DNA from: Actinosynnema pretiosum
Lineage (GTDB): Bacteria > Actinomycetota > Actinomycetes > Mycobacteriales > Pseudonocardiaceae
NCBI RefSeq assembly: GCF_024171695.1
Contig: NZ_JAMTCF010000017.1
Location: 62,001 to 126,000, forward strand
DNA length: 64,000 nucleotides
Reading direction: 5' to 3'
Of the stretch, positions 51,346 through 61,098 are shown in pieces. Both the position numbers and the translations under genes were made by a program. The notes below the pieces were generated by a model, which worked only from the letters and a program-made list of their open reading frames with translations, made no database searches and was not told where the DNA came from. Within the stretch, counting starts at the first letter, position 1; every line of letters starts with the position of its first letter.

Positions 51346-53276
51346 TGCGCGTGTTCGACACCGTCCTGGTCGCCAACCGAGGCGAGATCGCCGTCCGGGT
51401 CGTCCGGGCGCTGCGCCGCGCGGGCATCCGGTCCGTCGCGGTGTTCAGCGACGCCGACGCGGACGCGCTGCACGTGCGGCTGGCCGACACCGCCGTGCGC
51501 ATCGGGCCCGCCGCCGCCCGCGAGAGCTACCTCGACGCCGGGCGGATCGTCGCCGCCGCGCTGGAGACCGGCGCGCGGGCCGTGCACCCCGGCTACGGGT
51601 TCCTCGCCGAGAACGCCGGGTTCGCCCGCGCCTGCGCCGAGGCGGGCCTGGTGTTCATCGGGCCGCCGGTCCGGGCCATCGAGGTGATGGGCGACAAGAT
51701 CCAGGCCAAGCTGACCGCCGCCGCCGCGGGCGTCCCGGTGGTGCCGGGGCGCGCCGAACCCGGCATGGGGGACGACGAGCTGGTCGCCGCCGCCACCGAG
51801 ATCGGGTTCCCGGTGCTGGTCAAGCCCTCCGCCGGTGGTGGCGGCAAGGGGATGCGGCTGGTCCGCGAGGCCGCCGGGCTGCGCGAGGCGGTCGAGTCCG
51901 CCCGGCGCGAGGCGCGCGCGTCCTTCGGGGACGACGCGCTGCTCGTCGAGCGGTACGTGACCGACCCCCGGCACGTCGAGATCCAGGTGCTCGCCGACGC
52001 GCACGGCACGACCGTGCACCTGGGCGAGCGCGAGTGCAGCCTCCAGCGCAGGCACCAGAAGGTGATCGAGGAAGCCCCGTCGCCGCTGCTCGACGCCGCC
52101 GCGCGCGAGGCCATGGGGCGCTCGGCGGTGCTGGCCGCCGAGTCGGTCGGCTACGTCGGCGCGGGCACCGTCGAGTTCATCGTCGACGGCGCGACCGGCG
52201 AGCACTTCTTCCTGGAGATGAACACCCGGCTCCAGGTCGAGCACCCGGTCACCGAGCTGGTCACCGGCGTCGACCTGGTCGAGCAGCAGCTGCGGGTCGC
52301 CGCCGGGGAACCGCTCGGGTTCACCTCGGTCGAGCTGCGCGGGCACGCCGTGGAGGCGCGGGTGTACGCCGAGGACCCGGCGCGCGGGTTCCTGCCCACC
52401 GGCGGGCGGGTGCTGCTGCTGCGCGAGCCGGACGGGGTCCGGGTGGACTCGGCGCTGCGCGAGGGGCTGGTGGTCGGCAGCGACTACGACCCCATGCTGG
52501 CCAAGGTGATCGCGCACGGCGCCACCCGCGCCGAGGCGCTGCGCAGGCTCGACGCCGCGCTGTCGCGCACCGCCGTGCTCGGGGTGACCACGAACGTGCC
52601 GTTCCTGCGGGCGCTGCTGGCCCACCCGGACGTGCGCGCCGGGCGGCTGGACACCGGGCTGGTGGAGCGCTCGCTCGACGCGCTGGTGCCCGGCGGGACG
52701 CCGGACGACGTGCTCGTCGCGGCGGGCTGCGACCGGTTCCTCGCGCTGGGCGGCGACGACCCGTGGGAGCGGCTCACCGGCTGGCGGGTCGGCGAGCGCG
52801 CCTGGGCGCGGTGGGTGCTCGACGGCGCCGAGGTGCGGGTGCGCGGCGTCGTGCCCGACGTGGAGGTGCGCGTCGGCGACGCCGACCCGGTGCGGGTGAC
52901 CGCGCGGCGCGAGGGCGACGAGCTGGTCGTCGGCGCGCGCCGGTACGCGGTGGCCCGCGACGGGGACGCGCTGTGGCTCGGCCGCGACGGCGGGGCCTGG
53001 CAGGTCGTGGAGACCGCCCCCGACGTGGCCGCCGCGCGCGGGGCCTCGTCCGGCGGACCGGTCACCAGCCCCATGCCGGGGACGGTGCTGCTGGTGCGCG
53101 CGGCCGAGGGCGAGGCCGTCGTCGCCGGGCAGGCGCTGTTCGTGGTCGAGGCGATGAAGATGGAGCACACCGTCACCGCGCCGGTCGACGGGGTGCTCAC
53201 CGGGGTACGGGTCCGGCCCGGCGACCAGGTCGCGCTGGACGAGCAGTTGGCCGCAGTTCTGCCACCCGAGGAGTGA
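51345..53276 (+). CDS. Acyl-CoA carboxylase, biotin carboxylase/biotin carrier subunit
   Basis: This 643-residue protein carries biotin carboxylase, with the start LVANRGEIAVRVVRALRRAG, ATP-binding KPSAGGGGKGM and EMNTRLQVEHPVTE, followed by a linker and a biotinyl carrier domain. The biotinylated Lys605 sits in VEAMKMEHTV. It charges biotin with CO2 for the carboxyltransferase encoded upstream. The ATG 51345 start overlaps the preceding stop, and its own stop overlaps the next GTG, so all three genes are tightly coupled under the TetR operators. Confidence 0.95.
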   Translation: MRVFDTVLVANRGEIAVRVVRALRRAGIRSVAVFSDADADALHVRLADTAVRIGPAAARESYLDAGRIVAAALETGARAVHPGYGFLAENAGFARACAEAGLVFIGPPVRAIEVMGDKIQAKLTAAAAGVPVVPGRAEPGMGDDELVAAATEIGFPVLVKPSAGGGGKGMRLVREAAGLREAVESARREARASFGDDALLVERYVTDPRHVEIQVLADAHGTTVHLGERECSLQRRHQKVIEEAPSPLLDAAAREAMGRSAVLAAESVGYVGAGTVEFIVDGATGEHFFLEMNTRLQVEHPVTELVTGVDLVEQQLRVAAGEPLGFTSVELRGHAVEARVYAEDPARGFLPTGGRVLLLREPDGVRVDSALREGLVVGSDYDPMLAKVIAHGATRAEALRRLDAALSRTAVLGVTTNVPFLRALLAHPDVRAGRLDTGLVERSLDALVPGGTPDDVLVAAGCDRFLALGGDDPWERLTGWRVGERAWARWVLDGAEVRVRGVVPDVEVRVGDADPVRVTARREGDELVVGARRYAVARDGDALWLGRDGGAWQVVETAPDVAAARGASSGGPVTSPMPGTVLLVRAAEGEAVVAGQALFVVEAMKMEHTVTAPVDGVLTGVRVRPGDQVALDEQLAAVLPPEE

Positions 53277-54433
53277 GGGCGTTGTTGGACTTCCGGCTGG
53301 ACGAGGAGCACGAGGCGCTGCGCGCCACCGTGGAGCGGTTCGCCCGCGACGAGGTGGCGCCCGTCATCGGCGGGTTCTACGAGCGCGAGGAGTTCCCGTA
53401 CGACATCGTCGCGAAGATGGGGCGGATGGGCCTGTTCGGGCTGCCCGTCCCCGAGGAGCACGGCGGCATGGGCGGCGACTACTTCGCGCTCTGCCTCGCG
53501 CTGGAGGAGCTGGGGCGGGTCGACTCGTCCGTCGCGATCACCCTGGAGGCCGGGGTGTCGCTGGCGGTCATGCCGCTGCTGCGGTTCGGCACCGACGAGC
53601 AGAAGGCGCGCTGGCTGCCCGCGCTGGCCGCCGGTGAGGCGCTGGGGGCGTTCGGCCTGACCGAGCCCGGCGGCGGTTCCGACGCGGGCGCGCTGCGCAC
53701 CACCGCGCGCCTGGAGGACGGCCAGTGGGTGCTCAACGGCACCAAGGCGTTCATCACCAACTCGGGCACCACGATCACGTCCCTGGTGACCGTGGCCGCC
53801 GTGACCGGCCGCAAGCCGGACGGCCGCCCGGAGATCTCCACGATCATCGTGCCCGCCGGGACGCCGGGGCTGGCGGTGGGGAGCAAGTACTCCAAGGTCG
53901 GGTGGAACGCCTCCGACACGCACGAGCTGTCGTTCCAGGACTGCCGGGTCCCCGAGGCGAACCTGCTCGGCGAGCGCGGGCGCGGGTACGCCCAGTTCCT
54001 GCGCACCCTCGACGAGGGCCGGGTGGCGATCGCCGCGCTCGGCGTCGGGCTGGCGCAGGGGTGCGTGGACGAGTGCGTGCGCTACGCCAAGGAGCGCGAG
54101 GCGTTCGGCTCGCCGATCGGGCGGTACCAGGCGATCCAGTTCAAGATCGCCGACATGGAGGTGCGGGCGCACACCGCGCGGCTGGCGTACTACCAGGCGG
54201 CGTCGAAGATGCTGCGCGGCGAGCCGTTCAAGCGGGAGGCGGCGATCGCGAAGCTCGTGTCGTCCGAGGCGGCGATGGACAACGCGCGCGAGGGGGCGCA
54301 GGTGTTCGGCGGGTACGGGTTCATGAACGAGTACCCGGTGGGGCGGTTCTACCGGGACGCGAAGATCCTGGAGATCGGGGAGGGGACGAGCGAGGTGCAG
54401 CGGATGCTGATCGCTCGGGAGCTGGGGTTGTAG
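53273..54433 (+). CDS. Acyl-CoA dehydrogenase (isovaleryl-CoA type)
   Basis: This 386-residue FAD enzyme has the acyl-CoA dehydrogenase blocks LTEPGGGSDAGAL and WVLNGTKAFITNSGT, and the C-terminal GGYGFMNEYPVGRFYRDAKI with IGEGTSEVQRMLIAREL. Position in the operon behind a methylcrotonyl-CoA-type carboxylase suggests isovaleryl-CoA as substrate, giving 3-methylcrotonyl-CoA. GTG 53273 (VRALLDFRLDEEHEAL) overlaps the previous stop with CGAGGAG before it. Its stop codon TAG also forms the -10 box of the next gene. Confidence 0.93.
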   Translation: MRALLDFRLDEEHEALRATVERFARDEVAPVIGGFYEREEFPYDIVAKMGRMGLFGLPVPEEHGGMGGDYFALCLALEELGRVDSSVAITLEAGVSLAVMPLLRFGTDEQKARWLPALAAGEALGAFGLTEPGGGSDAGALRTTARLEDGQWVLNGTKAFITNSGTTITSLVTVAAVTGRKPDGRPEISTIIVPAGTPGLAVGSKYSKVGWNASDTHELSFQDCRVPEANLLGERGRGYAQFLRTLDEGRVAIAALGVGLAQGCVDECVRYAKEREAFGSPIGRYQAIQFKIADMEVRAHTARLAYYQAASKMLRGEPFKREAAIAKLVSSEAAMDNAREGAQVFGGYGFMNEYPVGRFYRDAKILEIGEGTSEVQRMLIARELGL

Positions 54434-54436
54434 CGT
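54431..54436 (+). promoter_or_regulatory. -10 box overlapping a stop codon
   Basis: TAGCGT, whose first three bases are the dehydrogenase stop codon, lies exactly 7 bases before GTG 54444. The next gene is therefore probably also transcribed on its own as a leaderless message. Confidence 0.45.
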
Positions 54437-54443
54437 TCGGCCC

Positions 54444-54752
54444 GTGACCGAGGACGAGTTCGCGATCCGGTTGACGCGCGACGAGGCGCTGGTGCTCTCC
54501 GACTGGCTCCACCGCGCCCTGGGCACGCCGGAGTTCGACGCCCTGGTGGACCGGGACCCCGCCGCGTGGGTTCCGGTGCACCGGATCTCGGGTGCGCTGG
54601 AGACCTCGCTGCCCGAGGTCTTCGCGCCCGACTACGACGCCCGGCTGGCCGCCGCGCGCGAGCGGCTGCTGGTCGACCCGGTCGAGCAGCGCAGGCGGTT
54701 CCTGGAGCGGGAGTGGGGGCGCGGGCCGGAGGCGGGCGCAGGCCCCGCCTGA
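54444..54752 (+). CDS. Unknown 102-residue protein
   Basis: This small acidic helical protein shows TEDEFAIRLTRDEALVLSDW, VPVHRISGALETSLPEVF and a charged C-terminus. No domain is recognised. GTG 54444 follows the dehydrogenase by 10 bp, but TAGCGT 7 bases upstream suggests its own leaderless transcript. It converges on the enoyl-CoA hydratase. Confidence 0.7.
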   Translation: MTEDEFAIRLTRDEALVLSDWLHRALGTPEFDALVDRDPAAWVPVHRISGALETSLPEVFAPDYDARLAAARERLLVDPVEQRRRFLEREWGRGPEAGAGPA

Positions 54753-54800
54753 GCCGCGGCGCGGTGGTTCGCGCCGCGGCGAGGAGCGGCCGTGACCCCG

Positions 54801-55562
54801 CTACTCCGGGAACCGCCCGTGCCTGCCCCACCCCTCCGCGAACCGCCGCAACCCCGGCCCCGCGTCCTGCAGCGACACCAGCCCGTGCGCCAGCTCGTTC
54901 TCCAGCGCCGCCTCCTCCGCCAGCTCCTCCTGCTCCAGCAGCGACAACCGGTCGTGCCGCAGGCACGTCTGCGGGAACGCCGCGAGCTGCGCCGCCAGCT
55001 CCCGCGCCGCCTGGAGCGCCGTCCCGGTCGGCGCCACCCGGTTCACCAGGCCGATCGCCAGCGCCTCCTCCGCGCGCACCGCCCGACCGGTCAGCACCAG
55101 GTCCATCGCCCGGCTCGCGCCGATCAGCCTCGGCAGCCGCACCGTTCCGCCGTCCACCAGCGGGATGCCCCACCGCCTGCTGAACACGCCGAACACCGCG
55201 CTCCCGTCCGCCACCCGCAGGTCGCACCACAGCGCCAGCTCCAGCCCGCCCGCCACCGCGTGCCCCGACACCGCCGCGATCACCGGCTTCGACAGCCGCA
55301 ACCGGGTCGGGCCCATCGGGCCGGTGGTGCTGCGCGGGTCGTTGCCCAGGTCGGTGCCGATCGCGCCCAGGTCCGCCCCGGCGCAGAACACCCCGCCCTC
55401 GCCGTGCAGCACCGCCACCGCCGCGCCGGGGTCCGCGTCGAACTCGCGGAACACCTCGGCCAGCGTGTGCGCGGTCGGCCCGTCCACCGCGTTGCGCACG
55501 CCCGGCCGGTTCAGCAGCACCGTCCACACCGGACCCGAGCGCTCCACCCGCACCGCGCTCAC
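54801..55562 (-). CDS. Enoyl-CoA hydratase/isomerase family protein
   Basis: This 253-residue crotonase-fold enzyme shows GVFCAGADLGAIG and the oxyanion-hole/catalytic region KPVIAAVSGHAVAGGLELALW. At RRWGIPLVDGGTVRLPRL the second catalytic position looks like Asp rather than the usual Glu, so the exact reaction is open. The GTG 55562 start overlaps the stop of the AidB-like gene upstream (TGA inside GTGAGC). With the neighbouring acyl-CoA enzymes it fits fatty or branched-chain acid breakdown. Confidence 0.9.
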   Translation of the reverse strand: MSAVRVERSGPVWTVLLNRPGVRNAVDGPTAHTLAEVFREFDADPGAAVAVLHGEGGVFCAGADLGAIGTDLGNDPRSTTGPMGPTRLRLSKPVIAAVSGHAVAGGLELALWCDLRVADGSAVFGVFSRRWGIPLVDGGTVRLPRLIGASRAMDLVLTGRAVRAEEALAIGLVNRVAPTGTALQAARELAAQLAAFPQTCLRHDRLSLLEQEELAEEAALENELAHGLVSLQDAGPGLRRFAEGWGRHGRFPE

Positions 55563-57148
55563 CGCCCCGGCACCGCCCGCTCCACGATCGCCTTCGCGTC
55601 CACCCCGGCGGGCAGGGTGCCGAACGCGACGCCCCAGTCGCCCGCCAGCCGGGACGCGCAGAACGCGTCCGCCACCGCCGGGTGGCCGTGCCGCACCAGC
55701 AGCGAGCCCTGGAGCACCAGCGCCATCCGCTCCACCAGCCGCCGCGCGCGGGACTCCGGGTCGGGCTCGACCAGCATCGCCTTCAGCTCCCGCACCGCCG
55801 CGTCCAGCCGCCGGTCCGCGCCCGCCGCCGCGTCCAGCTCGGCGGTGAACTCGGCCACCGCGTCCGGCTCCCGCGCGAGCGCGCGCAGCACGTCCAGCGC
55901 CGCCACGTTGCCCGAGCCCTCCCACACCGACATCAGCGGCGACTCGCGGAACAGCCTCGGCATCCCGGACTCCTCCACGTAACCGTTGCCGCCCAAGCAC
56001 TCCAGCGCCTCCGCCGCGTGCGCCGGACCGCGCTTGCACACCCAGTACTTGGCCACCGCCAACCCCAGCCGACCGCGCGACCCGGCCAGCCACAGCCCGA
56101 CGGTGGTCGCCGCCTCCGACTCCACCGCCAGGTCCGCCAGCACCGCGCGCATCACCGGCTGGTCCACCAGCGCCGCCCCGAACGCCCTGCGGTGCGCGGC
56201 GTGGTGCGCGGCCTGCACCAGGCCCGCGCGCATCCCGGCCGCCGACCCGAGCACGCAGTCCAGCCGGGTCGCGTTGACCATCTCGATGATCGTGCGCACC
56301 CCGCGCCCCGGCTCGCCGACCAGCCAGCCGACCGCGCCGTCGTACTCCAGCTCGGCCGAGGCGTTCGACCGGTTCCCCAGCTTGTCCTTCAAGCGCTGCA
56401 AGGAGATCGCGTTGCGCGTCCCGTCCGGCAGCACCCTGGGCAGCAGGAAGCAGGACAGCCCCTCGTCGGCCTGCGCGAGCGTCAGGAACACGTCCGACAT
56501 GGGCGCCGAGGTGAACCACTTGTGGCCGGTCAGCACGTGGTGGTCGCCCGCGCGGACGGCGCGGGTGGTGTTGGCGCGCACGTCGGAGCCGCCCTGCTTC
56601 TCCGTCATGGACATGCCCGCGACCAGCCCGCGCTTGGTCTCCGGCGCCCGCAGGCCGAAGTCGTACTCGGGGGAGGCCAGCAGCGGCTCGAACCGGGCGG
56701 CCAGCTCGGGGGAGCGGCGCAGCGCCGGGACGGCGGCGTAGGTCATCGACACCGGGCAGCCGTGCCCGGCCTCGACCTGCGACCAGGTGTGGAACTTCGC
56801 CGCGCGGGCCACGTGCGCCCCCGGCCGGTCGTCGCGCCACGGCGCGGCGTGCAGCCCCCGGCCGATCGCGGTGGCCATCAGCTCGTGCCACGCCGGGTGG
56901 AACTCGACCTCGTCGACCCGGTGGCCCCAGCGGTCGTGGGTGCGCAGGACCGGCGGGTGCTCGTTGGCGAGCCTGCCCAGCTCCTGGAAGCGCGCGCTGC
57001 CCGCGAGGACGCCCAGCTCGCGCAGCTCCGCCTCGGCCCAGCCCGCGCCGCCGAGGCGCAGGGCGGTCAGCAGGGCCGGGTCGTCGGCCACGTCGTGGCC
57101 GGTCAGCGGGGGGACCTGGTTGAGCACCTCGTGTGTGACGTGCGCCAT
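55559..57148 (-). CDS. AidB-like acyl-CoA dehydrogenase
   Basis: This 529-residue flavoprotein of the AidB branch is longer than ordinary acyl-CoA dehydrogenases because of an N-terminal helical region and a C-terminal extension. MTEKQGGSDVRANTTRA, HKWFTSAPMSDVFL, SLQRLKDKLGNRSNASAE and GGNGYVEESGMPRLFRESPL are diagnostic of AidB/isovaleryl-like members. E. coli AidB binds DNA and guards against alkylation, but in actinomycetes a catabolic role is also possible. The ATG has TAACGT exactly 7 bases upstream. GTTAC-N9-GTAAC at 57158-57176 could be a TetR-type operator. Confidence 0.92.
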   Translation of the reverse strand: MAHVTHEVLNQVPPLTGHDVADDPALLTALRLGGAGWAEAELRELGVLAGSARFQELGRLANEHPPVLRTHDRWGHRVDEVEFHPAWHELMATAIGRGLHAAPWRDDRPGAHVARAAKFHTWSQVEAGHGCPVSMTYAAVPALRRSPELAARFEPLLASPEYDFGLRAPETKRGLVAGMSMTEKQGGSDVRANTTRAVRAGDHHVLTGHKWFTSAPMSDVFLTLAQADEGLSCFLLPRVLPDGTRNAISLQRLKDKLGNRSNASAELEYDGAVGWLVGEPGRGVRTIIEMVNATRLDCVLGSAAGMRAGLVQAAHHAAHRRAFGAALVDQPVMRAVLADLAVESEAATTVGLWLAGSRGRLGLAVAKYWVCKRGPAHAAEALECLGGNGYVEESGMPRLFRESPLMSVWEGSGNVAALDVLRALAREPDAVAEFTAELDAAAGADRRLDAAVRELKAMLVEPDPESRARRLVERMALVLQGSLLVRHGHPAVADAFCASRLAGDWGVAFGTLPAGVDAKAIVERAVPGR

Positions 57149-57369
57149 GGCGGCGACGTTACTACCGGCGGGTAACTCTGGGAACCGATCGGCAGAGGAG
57201 GGCTGCGGGAGTCCCGTGGGGGCGCGCTCGGCTGCGGACGCCATGCCGCAGGCCGCCACTCCGCAGTCCCGGCCACCACCCGACCCGCGGAAGCGAAGGG
57301 GGGTCGCGCGGGCCCTACCCCGGCGCGACCCCCGGACCGTCCCGACCACCCCGGAGCCGGGACGGGGCC

Positions 57370-58221
<852 letters not shown>

Positions 58222-58332
58222 GGCACCACTGTCGGCCCGGAGCTTGTGAATTCCCTGAGCGCCCGCACAGGAGAAGCCAAGAAACCGCGCCCCGTGACCG
58301 GTGTCACCGCCCGTGGCGCGTCCGGGCCCGGC

Positions 58333-60540
58333 TCACCGGTCGTCCGGGTCCAGCCCCAGCAGCTCCGCCACGTCGTCCTCGGTCAGCGGCTCCGCGTTGA
58401 ACAGCACGCCCTGCCCCGCGCTCACGCCCAGCTCCCGCAGCCGCCGCGCCTCGTCCGAGGTGCTCACGTGCACCGCGTGCAGCTCCAGCCCCAGCTTCCG
58501 GCTCCACGACAGCAGCGCCACCGCCGCCGCCCGGTCCACCAGGTTCGCCCCCTCTGCCAGCCCGCGCACCGGCGGCCCGCCGAACTTCAGCGCCGACAGC
58601 GGCAGCTGCCTGATCCGGTCCACCGCCACGTTCCCGCCGCCCAGCTGGTCCAGCGCGAGCAGGACCCCGTGCGAGGCCAGGATGTTCAGCTCCTCCACCT
58701 GCTCCTCGGTCAGCGCCGACGGCAACCTCTCCGGCAGCTCGAACCGCAGCTTGCGCGGCGGCAGCCCGGTGTCCCGCAGCACCTGCCGCACCCACGCCAC
58801 CAGCTCCGGCTCCTGGCACTGCCGCACGCTCAGGTCCACCGACAGCACCGGCGCGGCCTCGCCCAGCGCCGCGAACCACCGCCCGGCCCGCGCGCACGCC
58901 CGCTCCAGCGCCCACCGCTCCAACCGCAGCCCCATGCCGGTGCGCTCCAGCAGCGGCCCCAACCGCCGCAGGTCCACCAGCCCGCGCTTGGCGTGGTCCC
59001 AGCGCAGCACCGCCTCGACCGCCACCACCGACCGGTCGGCCAGCGCGTGCACCGGCTCGTAGTCCACCCGGAAGTCGCCCTGCTCGGTCCCGCCCGCCAC
59101 CGACGCCGCCAGCGCCGCCGAATCCCGCTCGCGCGCGTCCCGGTCCGGGTCGTACAGCGCCCACCCGGCCTTGCCGGAGCCCTTGGCCCAGTCCAGCGCC
59201 ACGCCCGCCCTGCGCAGCAGCTCCCCGTCCGGCAGGCCGGGCCCCGTGCGGGCGACCACGCCCACGCTGGCCGAGATCCCGATGCCCCGCTCCTCCCACC
59301 ACACCGGCTCGGCCAGCTCGCGCAGCGCCCGCTCGACCAGGTCCAGCACCGGAGGCAGGTCCGAGCCGGTCACCAGCACGCCGAACTCGTCCCCGCCCAC
59401 CCGCGCGATCCGCGCGCCACCGCCGAACACCGACCCCAGCGCGGACACCGCGGCCCGCAGCGCCCGGTCGCCCACCTCGTGCCCGAACGCCCCGTTGACC
59501 ACCCGGAACCCGTCCAGGTCGAACAGCGCCACCACCAGCGACCCCGACCCCTGCGCGCCCTCCTCGCTCTCCAGCCAGCCGAGGAACTGGGCCCGGTTCG
59601 CCAGCCCGGTGAGCGGGTCGTTCAGGCTCTGCCGCACCAGTTGCAGCTGCAGCGCCCTGACCTCGTCCAGGTCCTCCACCACCGCCACGTAGCAGCGCAC
59701 GTCCCCGTCGCGCCCGCGCACCGGCGTGATCGCGAGCTGCGCCGGGATCGCCTCGCCGTCCGCGCGCACCAGCCGCTTCTCGGTCTGCACCCCGTCGCGC
59801 TCGCCCGAGCGCAGCTGCCCGCCGAGCCTGCGCAGCGCGGGCAGGTCGTCCGGGTGCACCACCTCCCGCGCGCTCAACCCCGCGACGCGGTGCGGCGGGT
59901 AGCCCAGGATCGCGGGCAGCGCGGCGTTGTGGTCGACCACGCGGCCGTCCGGGGCGACCTCGGCGATGGCCAGCGCGGAGGTCCGCCACACGGCCCGGAA
60001 CTTCGCCTCGCCCTCCTCGCGGACCTCGGCGGCGGCCCGCTCCGCCACGGCCTCGGCGAACCCGGCGGCGAGCGCGCCCAGCGCGACGGGCGCGCGGTCG
60101 GCGGCCGGGTGGTTCGCGCCGAACCGGTGGACCAGGTGCGGGCGCAGGTGCTCGGCCAGGAACGCCACGGTCCGCTGGAGCGCGCCGGGGTCGGACAGCC
60201 CGTGCCCGACCAGCGCCCGCCCGACCCGGCGGGCGGTCTCCTCGGGCTCGTGGTCGTCCACCGAGGACAGGGCGGCGGTCAGCCGCAGCAGAAAATCGTG
60301 GTGGGACTCGGCGGCCTCGCCCTCCGAGGCGAACGCGCCCGCGTCCCCGTCGTCCACCCCACCGCCCGCGCTCCCGTTCACCTCCGGCGCCCGGCCGTCC
60401 CGCAGACCCGGTCCCTCCGGCCGGAGCGCGGGTCCGGGGAGCACCTCGGCCCAGCGCTGCGCGAAGCCCTCGTGGGCGGCGGACGCCCCGAGGTCGGTGC
60501 GCGGCTCCGGGGCGTCTCCCGCCCCTCCGGCCGTCTTCAT
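58333..60540 (-). CDS. PAS-GGDEF-EAL protein with degenerate EAL domain
   Basis: This 735-residue soluble c-di-GMP protein has a helical N-terminal region (75-178), a PAS domain (180-300), GGDEF with an intact VGGDEFG (382-386), and an EAL-type domain (about 470-730). In the EAL part the signature reads EAV (VEAVLRWDH), and the DDFGTGY loop is LDQLGGGN. Metal ligands are lost, so it should not hydrolyse c-di-GMP. It likely acts as a cyclase or a receptor. No I-site RxxD is seen before GGDEF. The ATG is at 60540, without a clear ribosome site. Confidence 0.93.
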   Translation of the reverse strand: MKTAGGAGDAPEPRTDLGASAAHEGFAQRWAEVLPGPALRPEGPGLRDGRAPEVNGSAGGGVDDGDAGAFASEGEAAESHHDFLLRLTAALSSVDDHEPEETARRVGRALVGHGLSDPGALQRTVAFLAEHLRPHLVHRFGANHPAADRAPVALGALAAGFAEAVAERAAAEVREEGEAKFRAVWRTSALAIAEVAPDGRVVDHNAALPAILGYPPHRVAGLSAREVVHPDDLPALRRLGGQLRSGERDGVQTEKRLVRADGEAIPAQLAITPVRGRDGDVRCYVAVVEDLDEVRALQLQLVRQSLNDPLTGLANRAQFLGWLESEEGAQGSGSLVVALFDLDGFRVVNGAFGHEVGDRALRAAVSALGSVFGGGARIARVGGDEFGVLVTGSDLPPVLDLVERALRELAEPVWWEERGIGISASVGVVARTGPGLPDGELLRRAGVALDWAKGSGKAGWALYDPDRDARERDSAALAASVAGGTEQGDFRVDYEPVHALADRSVVAVEAVLRWDHAKRGLVDLRRLGPLLERTGMGLRLERWALERACARAGRWFAALGEAAPVLSVDLSVRQCQEPELVAWVRQVLRDTGLPPRKLRFELPERLPSALTEEQVEELNILASHGVLLALDQLGGGNVAVDRIRQLPLSALKFGGPPVRGLAEGANLVDRAAAVALLSWSRKLGLELHAVHVSTSDEARRLRELGVSAGQGVLFNAEPLTEDDVAELLGLDPDDR

Positions 60541-61098
60541 TCAGCCCCGGTGCTCAATCGCGTTACACATTCCTGATCGCGTTCACTCCAATGGAGGAAT
60601 AAGCCGATGCGCATGCGGCATTGAGCTTACTGGGGGATGGGTGCGCAGGCGCAACACGAACGCGGCGACCGGACGGGCCGGGTGGACCGGACCCGGCGAA
60701 GTGGCCCGGTCCACCCAGGTAGCGGGGGTGGCGCCGGTTCGGGGAACCACCGGGACCACCGCGCGGCAAAGGACTCCGCGCTTTGTTGATCTTTCCGTTC
60801 TTCCCGGCGCCCGCACAAATCGCACGCGGCCCACCACCCGGCCCGGCTTCGGGACCGGTGGCGGTTCCCGCGGAAAAGCGCTGCGGGCACTGGAAAACCG
60901 CTTCGCCGCCCGGTTGCGGGGACGCGGTCGGCTCCGCCCAGTGCAGCAGCGCGCCCCTCGCCCGTCAACGTTCCGCGCCCGGCGTCCAGATGCCGGAAAC
61001 CCTTGACCCGACACCGTTTCGCCGACCTATCCTCACCGCAGCCGCGTTGCGGGGCGCAGGCGTGCGAGGCAAGTCCGTTCCACGTGCGAAGGAGCCCC
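60541..61098. other. Intergenic stretch, no firm gene
   Basis: These 558 bases separate divergent genes. An 11-bp perfect inverted repeat (60680-60690 with 60706-60716, 15-base loop) may be an attenuator or operator. A five-codon frame (ATG 60607) follows GGAGGA, and a longer one starts at ATG 60638 behind GGGGG, but its translation is Arg/Gly-rich without features. No riboswitch class was recognised. Confidence 0.4.
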
